This document shows, in pieces, positions 6,132 to 11,909 of a DNA stretch of 11,909 bases. The first letter of the stretch is position 1. Every line of letters begins with the position of its first letter. Source of the stretch: Deferribacteraceae bacterium (GTDB lineage: Bacteria > Chrysiogenota > Deferribacteres > Deferribacterales > JAISNW01); assembly GCA_031278965.1 (NCBI GenBank), contig JAITJJ010000024.1, forward strand, positions 1 through 11,909, given 5' to 3'. Made by a program: the position numbers and the translations under genes. The notes beneath the pieces were generated by a model. That model ran no database searches and was not told the DNA's origin. It saw nothing but the letters and a program-made list of their open reading frames with translations.

Positions 6132-7255
6132 CACTCACCCCTTAAAACCATGATAGGATTGACATTTGATGCCGAATAGACGGGAATCATCCCCGCTATC
6201 ACTGTAAAGATTACGGATATAAGCACAGAGAGCACCGCAAGCCCCAAATGCAAATCTACTGAAACACTGAAAACCGAGAGGCTGACAAAATTTGCAAAGG
6301 CAAAACCTGCAAAGCAGCCGATTATCCCGCCGAAAAATCCCAAGATTAAGGCACTCCAAAAAAATTCCATTAAAATACTGCGGCTTTCCGCTCCTATCGC
6401 CTTTTTTAACCCTATCTCTTTCAGCCTTTCAAGCACCACCGCCGTCATGGTGGTGGATACGCAGATCATAGTAAGGGATAAAACGACGATTGTTACAAAC
6501 AGCACTAACGCCTGAAGTTTTTTTAACACTGCCGTTTCAGAGTTTACAACCCTTTTGACAAGTTTTGGGGTAATATCCGGAAATTCAAAGGTTAGATCGG
6601 TGCGGAATTCCTCCAGATTATCCCCCGAAAGGCTGACGGAGAGCTCTGCTATATCGGCTAAATAGGAATCTCCCAACTCCGATATGTCCAGATATACAAA
6701 GTTATCGCCGCCGCTGCCGGTTTTCAGCACGCCCGAAAAAAGGATATCTTGATTTATATCCCCAAGCTCTGCCGTAAAACCTTCTTCCATCTCCAATATA
6801 TTTGCAAGATCGCTGCCGATAAGGGCTTCGCCCCTCTCTGACGGGAGAGCGCCTTTTATCTGCCAGAACGGGTTGGTCAGCACCGCTTCTTTTAAGTCCG
6901 TATATGTCACCGTCACCGAATGGCTGTTCAGGAGCATGGTCTTATAGATATACGGGTTTAGCCCCACAAGATTTGCCTCCGGGACAAAGTTCCGCACTTC
7001 TTTTAACTCTTCGCTTGAGAGCCCTTTTTCACTAAGCAAGAGTATATTTGCTCCATAGGCGCGAAAAGCCGTGGAAAGGCGCACCGGCACATCAATATAG
7101 ACGGTCGCCATCCCAAAAAACACCGTTGCCCCGATAGCCACCGCCAAAAGCGCCACCATAACTCTTGAACGCCGCCTGATAAACGACATCCCCAGCATTA
7201 GAACAAAGAGCTTTAGGTTAGCCCCTTTTAATCCGGACCTCTTTAATCTAGCCAT
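6131..7255 (-). CDS. ABC transporter permease, MacB/FtsX type (second)
   Basis: 374 residues. A Lys/Arg-rich N-terminus is followed by a first membrane span (about 32-52), a large extracytoplasmic domain of the MacB_PCD kind (about 53-245), and an FtsX-type core with three spans (248-272, 296-325, 336-360). The cytoplasmic coupling segment E-R-L-K-E-I-G-L-K-K-A-I-G-A (276-289), which contacts the ATPase, is well conserved, and the protein ends in the usual V-x-P-I-M-V-L-R-G. This topology belongs to type VII mechanotransmission ABC systems, which drive periplasmic events rather than forming a substrate channel. That suggests it moves or powers periplasmic iron handling rather than translocating iron itself, an inference. 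The gene overlaps the upstream permease by 8 nt and the ATPase by 1 nt. Confidence 0.9.
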   Translation of the reverse strand: MARLKRSGLKGANLKLFVLMLGMSFIRRRSRVMVALLAVAIGATVFFGMATVYIDVPVRLSTAFRAYGANILLLSEKGLSSEELKEVRNFVPEANLVGLNPYIYKTMLLNSHSVTVTYTDLKEAVLTNPFWQIKGALPSERGEALIGSDLANILEMEEGFTAELGDINQDILFSGVLKTGSGGDNFVYLDISELGDSYLADIAELSVSLSGDNLEEFRTDLTFEFPDITPKLVKRVVNSETAVLKKLQALVLFVTIVVLSLTMICVSTTMTAVVLERLKEIGLKKAIGAESRSILMEFFWSALILGFFGGIIGCFAGFAFANFVSLSVFSVSVDLHLGLAVLSVLISVIFTVIAGMIPVYSASNVNPIMVLRGE

Positions 7256-8501
7256 GCAATACCACTGCAGGTCTTGTCAGAAGGAGCATCTTCATCGCAG
7301 GCAAGCTCCCCAAAACAACCGTTAAAACAAGCAGGAGCGATACTATGGGAATGGTGAGGATGCTGGGTTCAATAACGGAGTTAAAAACTGTCCGCCCTAT
7401 AATAGAGGCAAGTTTTAAGCCGCAGAAATAGCCCGCCATCGCACCGATCAAGGCGGCGATCATAACCTGAGCAAGAACCGTAAGGATTATCTGAATATCT
7501 ATTGCCCCTATCGCTTTAAGCAAGCCTATTTCCACAGATTTTTCCATGACATATGCCGTCACAAGGTTTGATATGCCAAGGGCAGTGCATAAAAGGGTGA
7601 GAACGGTTAATAATAGCATGAGAAGCTGTATCTTATTCAATATCGCCCCTTCAGACTGCGAAATTTGAAGAACCGCCTTTGCGCGGACATTGGGAATTGC
7701 CTCTTCAATCTGATATGTTATGGAGCTTATGTAGGCGGTACAATACCAAGTTTCGTATTCGTCTGTGGTCAGGCTTCTGGGATCCTGCCCCGCCTTGCGC
7801 GCCAACTCGTTTTCCGGCGTTGTAAGGGCGCTTAGATCAATATAGGCAGCTTTGCCGTAACTGCCGGAGATCTCTTGAACTGTGGAGAGCGGCATATATA
7901 TATCCTCATCTTCATCACCGCCGGCGGAAAAGATCGAACGGACGGTATATCCCCTGCCCTCTATATAAAATTTGTCTCCAACAGAGAGGTTAAGCCGCTT
8001 TGCCGCTTCGCTTCCGAGCATTACCTCGCCAACCGCATTATCTGCGATCCACTCTCCGTTTAACTGCCACCAAGATTTAAGGCCGATGATCCCTGTCACC
8101 ACAACTTCACCGGTGGGGAGATCAAGCTCTTTGTTATACCAAGTTCCCACCAGGCGGTAATCCCCGCCATCAATAGTGGTTTGCATGGTTAGGAAAGGGG
8201 CAAAGTCAACTATATTATGCGCCCAGAAAATAGTTTTGAGTTTTAAAACATCTTTTTCGTTAATAAAATCTTTATCAGAGCTTTCCTCGTCATACACATC
8301 TGATAAAATAGATGAGAATTTGGGGCGAACCGTAATATTTGCTCCGTATGCCTTCAACTCTTGATTTACTTTATCCCCCACACCAAGCATGGTATTTAGC
8401 ATAGCGGTGGCAACCGAAATCCCCAGCGCCGCCGTCAGTGCGATCATAATAAATTTTCCGGTCTGGCGTTTAAACGCGCCTTTAATCATCTGAATAAACA
8501 T
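7248..8501 (-). CDS. ABC transporter permease, MacB/FtsX type (first)
   Basis: 417 residues with the same plan as the next gene: an N-terminal span (about 17-37), an extracytoplasmic MacB_PCD-like domain (about 38-288), and three C-terminal spans (291-318, 336-364, 381-403) with the coupling segment E-K-S-V-E-I-G-L-L-K-A-I-G-A (320-333). The external domain carries two acidic clusters, around 71-79 (D-E-E-S-S-D-K-D) and 195-200 (G-D-E-D-E-D), and an exposed W-Y-C (252-254). Acidic clusters could bind iron, but that is a guess. The ATG shares its A with the stop of the DUF2318 gene (TAATG), so translation is coupled. The two permeases probably form a heterodimer over one shared ATPase pair, as in the Campylobacter Cj1661-Cj1663 set. 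Confidence 0.9.
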   Translation of the reverse strand: MFIQMIKGAFKRQTGKFIMIALTAALGISVATAMLNTMLGVGDKVNQELKAYGANITVRPKFSSILSDVYDEESSDKDFINEKDVLKLKTIFWAHNIVDFAPFLTMQTTIDGGDYRLVGTWYNKELDLPTGEVVVTGIIGLKSWWQLNGEWIADNAVGEVMLGSEAAKRLNLSVGDKFYIEGRGYTVRSIFSAGGDEDEDIYMPLSTVQEISGSYGKAAYIDLSALTTPENELARKAGQDPRSLTTDEYETWYCTAYISSITYQIEEAIPNVRAKAVLQISQSEGAILNKIQLLMLLLTVLTLLCTALGISNLVTAYVMEKSVEIGLLKAIGAIDIQIILTVLAQVMIAALIGAMAGYFCGLKLASIIGRTVFNSVIEPSILTIPIVSLLLVLTVVLGSLPAMKMLLLTRPAVVLHG

Positions 8502-9751
8502 TACTGAAACCTGCTCTCTTCCTTCTCTAATACCTCAATCGGTATAAACAACTTCTGTTCCCTTATCTCAAAGGTTATGGGGACAGGGTTGCACCCACCC
8601 TGAAAACCTATGGTTCCTATATTTATGGATACATCGCAGCGGATACATATCACTCTGTCTTTCTTTTCATAGTAGCCTGTCTGCCCGCATATTTCACAGG
8701 CGTCAAGTCCTACGCCGTAACCTCCCCCAGGTTTTTTAATTATGATAAAGCGCACTTCAACTCCGCCTGAAGTTCTGAATTGGTATCTTTTTAAGCGGCC
8801 GTCAGCAAATGTTTCAAGGGGGAACGATATAACGCCTCCCTCCGCCGTGACAATTTCCGGCGGAGTAAGCTCAATATTTTTTCCCATAAGGAAATTACCC
8901 CCCTGCAGAAAGAGGGCAGAGAAAATTAAAAAAATTAGAGCAGTGGCGCTGAAACGCCTCTTTGTTAAGGATTCCGCCTTTAATTTGCGGGTAACGGCAG
9001 GGTTTATCCCTTTCAACTCCTTCTTTTTTTCGGTGAAGAATAAAACCAGTGCAAAAACTGCTGTTAAAGTGACAGAGAGCGTGAAAAAGAGGTAAGAGCG
9101 GTCAGACAGGAAAAAGATTACGTTTATAAGAAGCTCATATTGCGGGATAAAACCGCGCCCCAAGAAGATATAGAGAGCGGCGAGGGCATCCCTCAAAAGC
9201 AAAACCAAAACCAGAAGAGCAGCCAGAGCCCTAAACAGACGGGGTTTTTCTCTCCAAAACGCTTTAATTACCTTAAAAACCGCAAGAAACAGGATCAGGG
9301 CGGTGATAAGGGCAAAGATGTAGCCAAACCATTTAAGAAGATATTCCGCATTATATATATTATCCATTCCCACTGAAAATTCAGAGGGGAACAGAAAGAT
9401 GTCAACCATGGAATAGGCAGGGAGAAAGAGGAAAACCGGCGGGGTAAGCAACCTTACCCCGCCGGAATTCGGACGGAAAGAGATGAAAAACAATATGGCA
9501 ATCTGAAGAACGATTAAGAAAGCCAACAGTGCAAGGTTATAATACTCCCTTACAACAACTCTTGTATTAAGCTCTAAAAGAGCCGTTACAAATGCTGTCA
9601 GCAGACCTAAAGCACCCGACAGATATATAAACTTAGGCGGATATATATACTTTTTATCCGCTCCCCTCTCTGCTACAACGCCTAGCAGAACCGCCAGCAG
9701 AAGAGCGGGGAAAAAGAGGGTATTCGTTACATTAACCAGATACTGAAGCAA
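8501..9751 (-). CDS. DUF2318 membrane protein with cysteine-rich putative Fe-S domain (Cj1660 type)
   Basis: 416 residues. The first about 285 residues hold eight or nine hydrophobic segments (for example 10-28, 41-60, 71-91, 101-121, 139-163, 171-198, 221-240, 268-283). The C-terminal domain matches DUF2318: a basic-aromatic K-R-Y-Q-F strand (321-325), D-A-C-E-I-C-G (C352, C355), C-I-R-C (C369, C372) and G-G-C-N-P (C387). The five cysteines suggest an Fe-S or other metal/redox centre, probably facing the periplasm. The family accompanies P19 and FTR1 in iron loci and is thought to act in redox or metal transfer; its exact role is not established. The start is a TTG at 9751, the only start codon between an in-frame stop (9769-9767) and the conserved N-terminus, with GAGG 5 nt upstream. 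The gene comes after a 323-bp gap from p19. Confidence 0.9.
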   Translation of the reverse strand: MLQYLVNVTNTLFFPALLLAVLLGVVAERGADKKYIYPPKFIYLSGALGLLTAFVTALLELNTRVVVREYYNLALLAFLIVLQIAILFFISFRPNSGGVRLLTPPVFLFLPAYSMVDIFLFPSEFSVGMDNIYNAEYLLKWFGYIFALITALILFLAVFKVIKAFWREKPRLFRALAALLVLVLLLRDALAALYIFLGRGFIPQYELLINVIFFLSDRSYLFFTLSVTLTAVFALVLFFTEKKKELKGINPAVTRKLKAESLTKRRFSATALIFLIFSALFLQGGNFLMGKNIELTPPEIVTAEGGVISFPLETFADGRLKRYQFRTSGGVEVRFIIIKKPGGGYGVGLDACEICGQTGYYEKKDRVICIRCDVSINIGTIGFQGGCNPVPITFEIREQKLFIPIEVLEKEESRFQ

Positions 9752-9762
9752 AGCTACCTCAT
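9749..9762 (-). promoter_or_regulatory. Ribosome binding site, TTG start and overlapping two-codon ORF
   Basis: On the minus strand the order is ATG-AGG-TAG, CT, TTG. The GAGG at 9760-9757 serves as Shine-Dalgarno sequence for the TTG start of the DUF2318 gene. The same bases form a two-codon open frame (Met-Arg-stop). A TTG start is usually weaker than ATG, so low expression of this membrane protein relative to P19 is plausible. Confidence 0.6.
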
Positions 9763-9902
9763 AAACTCAACTATATTTTCCCCTTTTTACCCTATAACTT
9801 CTTTATTATCTACTAAATTTGTTAAGTCTCTCTCTTTTTTTTAATATTTTCCCAAACAAAATGCCTTATTATTTTGTTGCCGCTTCTTTAATTCCCTCTA
9901 TC

Positions 9903-9932
9903 CCTTGGGCGGGGATTTCTCCCCGCCCAAGG
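9903..9932. other. Perfect 13-bp stem hairpin between p19 and the DUF2318 gene
   Basis: CCTTGGGCGGGGA (9903-9915) and TCCCCGCCCAAGG (9920-9932) are perfect complements around a TTTC loop. No U-tract follows on either strand, so it is not a classic intrinsic terminator. It could protect the 3' end of the ftr1-p19 message from exonucleases, or be a processing site or a small repeat element. Confidence 0.75.
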
Positions 9933-9954
9933 AGCTTTAGGGGAACAAAACTTC

Positions 9955-9999
9955 AAAATAAAAACTTTTCGGCGGTTGCGGTTTGTCATTAAACCGCCG
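9955..9999 (-). terminator. Likely terminator or attenuator after p19
   Basis: On the minus strand CGGCGGTT (9999-9992) pairs with AACCGCCG (9977-9970), a GC-rich 8-bp stem with a 14-base loop; the alternative GCGGTTT/AAACCGC stem uses part of the same bases. It is followed by AAAAG and then TTTTTATTTT. The U-rich tract starts 5 nt after the stem, slightly far, so partial termination seems likelier than complete stop. Confidence 0.6.
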
Positions 10000-10010
10000 T
10001 CTTGTTGCTG

Positions 10011-10031
10011 GGAATGCTTTTTAAGCACCCC
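10011..10031 (-). other. Small hairpin in the p19 3' untranslated region
   Basis: As RNA on the minus strand, GGGGTGCTT (10031-10023) pairs with AAGCATTCC (10019-10011) around an AAA loop, nine pairs including two G-U. It is the first of three successive hairpins after p19. There is no U-tract behind it. Function unknown; mRNA stabilisation is plausible. Confidence 0.45.
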
Positions 10032-10074
10032 AAACGGGTTTTCACGCCTGAATAATTAGGATGCACCCGCTTTT

Positions 10075-10635
10075 CTACCACTTCCTCGGCACAAAGTTAA
10101 AGTCCCAGCTTACTTCTATAGGCTTTGTCCAGAATCTGCCCGGAACGCCGGTTTCTTTGTCAACGTGGAGCAGATAGCCGATCTTTTCAGGGTTTTCAAT
10201 GATGAAAGTGATCTTATACTTCCCTGCGCCGTCAAGTTTAATATTGTTGCCGTAGTGGGGACCGTCGCTTGCGTTCATAGGCATAAAGGTGCCTTCCTGT
10301 ACATATTTGCTGCCGGTTTTTGTTATCTTATACTTAACGGTAAGGTAAGGAACGAAATCCCCCGCGCCGTAGCCAAGATTATTCCCCTCGTTGGCGGATA
10401 TATCCGCCTCCAGGTGAAAATCAGCTTGAGAGGCAGGAATCCCAGCGTTAGCTTTAGGTTCCATATCTACAGGTTGAAAATAAACTCCCGCAATATGCAG
10501 AGGTCCGCTGTCATATTCGTCACCTAGCGGAAATTCTTCAAACCCGGCGGCATCCCCAGGGACGGGAGCGGCAAAAGCAACAAGCGGCAGAACCGCAAGC
10601 GCGGCAATCAAAAAGAAACGAACAACACGAACCAT
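10075..10635 (-). CDS. p19: Periplasmic iron-uptake protein P19 (FetP/Tp34 family)
   Basis: 186 residues. The ATG at 10635 has GGAGG upstream at good spacing. A Sec signal peptide is clear: R3/R6, a hydrophobic core 7-19 and A-F-A as the likely cleavage site after A22, with no lipobox, so the protein is soluble in the periplasm. P19 proteins bind copper and iron and deliver iron to FTR1 or associated proteins. The family's metal ligands fit in order: H74 and E76 in F-H-L-E-A-D, M120 followed by H127 (spacing of seven), and H157 in Y-L-L-H-V-D. Also typical are G-P-L-H-I-A-G-V-Y-F near residue 45-53 and the closing W-x-F-x-F strand. It follows ftr1 after 42 nt and must be co-transcribed with it. 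Length and motifs are those of the family. Confidence 0.95.
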   Translation of the reverse strand: MVRVVRFFLIAALAVLPLVAFAAPVPGDAAGFEEFPLGDEYDSGPLHIAGVYFQPVDMEPKANAGIPASQADFHLEADISANEGNNLGYGAGDFVPYLTVKYKITKTGSKYVQEGTFMPMNASDGPHYGNNIKLDGAGKYKITFIIENPEKIGYLLHVDKETGVPGRFWTKPIEVSWDFNFVPRKW

Positions 10636-10677
10636 ATCTTAAATCCTCCAAAAAAATATATGCACTCAAAGAAAAAA

Positions 10678-11909
10678 CTATATCGTTCTCTCTTTCTTAA
10701 CTCTCCCTTTTTTCATAAAAAATACGAAAGAAAAAACAGCGATGGCTAAAAGAACTATCTGCGGAATTAATGTTTCCAATGTGGGATATATCCCAAGTAT
10801 ATCAATGGTGGGAACAAACGGAGCACTTGTCACCCCGATAACATCCGCCTCCTGAAGCTCTTTTATCCCGCCGCCCGCAAAGGCAACACAGATAATATAC
10901 ATAAAGATGCTTGTGCCTATAAAAAACGGTTTCAGCGGAAGTTTAAGAGAACCGAAGCGGATCAGCGCAAAAATAAATACCAAAATTACGCAACCCACCG
11001 CAAAACCCAGCCATATCATATTTTCATGCTTGTCGGATTCGGCGAACAGGGCTTGAAAGAATAGTATAACCTCCGCTCCTTCCCTAAATACCGCCAGAAA
11101 AGCCGCAACGGAGAGGGCAACCGCGCTTCCTGTGGTTACGGCGCTTTTTACTTTCCCTTCAATATAGCCTCTCCATGCCTCTTCGCTGGATTTTGAGACC
11201 ATCCAATTGCTGACAAAGAATAGCACCACTACCGCGGTGAGCATTGCCGCCCCTTCCATAATCTCTTGGGACGCGCCGCTTATGGCAAGGACTTTGGATA
11301 TTAGGAACGCCGCCAGAGCGCTCGCTGCTACCGCCGCTACGCCGCTTAAATAAACGGTCTTAGAGTATCTTGCATTGCCGGAACGGACAAGATAGGCAAC
11401 TATTGCGGCTATCACCAAGATTGCCTCCACACCTTCACGGAGGATAATAAGGAGCGCCGCCACAAAGATACTTAACGCGCCTATCTCCCTGCCATCCAGA
11501 GTCACGGCGTCCTCATTCAACCAGCCGATAAGTTTGTCAACCTCCGCTTTTACTTCCTCGTCTGCTTTCCCGTCACTCATAGCCTTTTTTATGATACTGA
11601 ACTGGTATTCCACCGTTGAGGCGCGTTTGCCGGAGATATATGACAAGGTAGCGCGTTCCACCCCGTATTTTTCATAAAAACCAAAATAGGCATCGTTTAC
11701 AAGGTCTTTGGCTTTCTTTACTTCTTTATTGAGATACGCATCGTAGGAGGCGGCAAGAGATGCGTTCATATCCGCTATGATCTCTTTCCAATTCCTATAT
11801 TCTTTGCGCCCTTCATCCGTTTCCTCTTTTGCGTAAAGCTGTTCAATGAGAACGCTTATATCTTCCCAGATCACCGCTTTGTCGTATCTCTCATCCATTT
11901 CAAAGCCGA
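10678..11909 (-). CDS. ftr1: FTR1-family high-affinity iron permease, 5' end missing
   Basis: The frame is open to the right edge (410 full codons visible), so the first ATG at 11898 is probably internal: bacterial relatives such as Cj1658 have a longer periplasmic N-terminal region. Numbering from that ATG, about 140 helical, charged residues come first, matching the extracytoplasmic domain. They are followed by about seven membrane spans (about 141-173, 182-205, 213-233, 256-284, 295-314, 324-345, 377-395). The two diagnostic iron-binding motifs are present: R-E-G-V-E (154-158) and R-E-G-A-E (272-276). A glycine-rich G-G-G-I-K-E-L segment (342-348) is also typical. A basic tail ends the protein in the cytoplasm. 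FTR1 imports ferric iron, in bacteria with P19-type partners; the following gene is p19, 42 nt downstream, which confirms the pairing. Confidence 0.95.
   Translation of the reverse strand, partial: GFEMDERYDKAVIWEDISVLIEQLYAKEETDEGRKEYRNWKEIIADMNASLAASYDAYLNKEVKKAKDLVNDAYFGFYEKYGVERATLSYISGKRASTVEYQFSIIKKAMSDGKADEEVKAEVDKLIGWLNEDAVTLDGREIGALSIFVAALLIILREGVEAILVIAAIVAYLVRSGNARYSKTVYLSGVAAVAASALAAFLISKVLAISGASQEIMEGAAMLTAVVVLFFVSNWMVSKSSEEAWRGYIEGKVKSAVTTGSAVALSVAAFLAVFREGAEVILFFQALFAESDKHENMIWLGFAVGCVILVFIFALIRFGSLKLPLKPFFIGTSIFMYIICVAFAGGGIKELQEADVIGVTSAPFVPTIDILGIYPTLETLIPQIVLLAIAVFSFVFFMKKGRVKKERTI

Larger units (their letters stand above)
9752..10074. other. 323-bp non-coding gap in the iron operon
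   Basis: I find no open frame worth calling on either strand. The part next to p19 (9900-10074) is packed with three hairpins listed separately. The part next to the DUF2318 gene (9752-9900) is AT-rich, with poly-T/poly-A runs, and shows no convincing -35/-10 pair. A partial dyad GATAAT/GTTAT near 9810-9830 is too poor to call a Fur box. The gap probably tunes how much of the upstream transcript continues into the ABC part. Confidence 0.6.

Noticed and set aside
9340..9365. TATATA runs here and near 135, 1115, 7895 and 9645
   Set aside because: They lie inside coding sequence and follow from Ile/Tyr codons; they are scattered and not a repeat family.
9800..9840. Fur-box-like sequence in the p19-DUF2318 gap
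   Set aside because: Only a partial GATAAT/GTTAT dyad is present, with poor symmetry and no promoter beside it. The true control site is more likely upstream of ftr1, outside the window.
10165..10527. 120-codon plus-strand frame
   Set aside because: It is fully antisense to p19, whose motifs and signal peptide are clear.

Overview
All twelve protein genes I can support lie on the minus strand, so transcription runs from high to low coordinates. The window suggests a Gram-negative bacterium, because it has Sec and lipoprotein signal peptides, a periplasmic P19-type protein and a periplasm-facing iron import machine. It is probably anaerobic or microaerophilic, because it carries a superoxide reductase. 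Base composition looks intermediate, and I cannot name the phylum from sequence alone.

Right part (about 5400-11909): a ferrous/ferric iron uptake module of the FTR1-P19 type, known from Campylobacter (the Cj1658-Cj1663 region) and related to FetMP and Ftr systems. In transcription order it holds an FTR1 permease (5' end outside the window), the periplasmic P19 protein, a 323-bp non-coding gap with three successive hairpins, a DUF2318 membrane protein with a cysteine-rich putative Fe-S domain, two MacB/FtsX-type ABC permeases and one ABC ATPase. The last four genes overlap by 1-8 nt and are surely co-translated. The ATPase ends in an unusual histidine-rich tail.

Middle (about 4545-5405): a stand-alone class II superoxide reductase gene with a very good sigma70-type promoter, inverted repeats in and upstream of that promoter, and a hairpin after its stop. 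Placing superoxide detoxification next to iron import makes physiological sense, but the gene looks separately transcribed.

Left part (1-4601): a second operon with a near-consensus promoter (TTGACT, 17 bp, TATAAT). It reads cobO (corrinoid adenosyltransferase), a 291-residue membrane protein of unknown function, mnmG, rsmG (tRNA and 16S rRNA modification) and a lipoprotein that starts inside rsmG and runs off the left edge. The genes overlap or lie within 11 nt of each other.

I see no rRNA, tRNA, CRISPR array, insertion sequence or attachment site. The most noteworthy points are the hairpin-filled gap that splits the iron operon, the His-rich ATPase tail, the operator-like repeats at the superoxide reductase promoter, the overlapping lipoprotein gene and the unrecognised membrane protein beside mnmG. 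I do not see a wholly new system; the iron module is a known type with local peculiarities.
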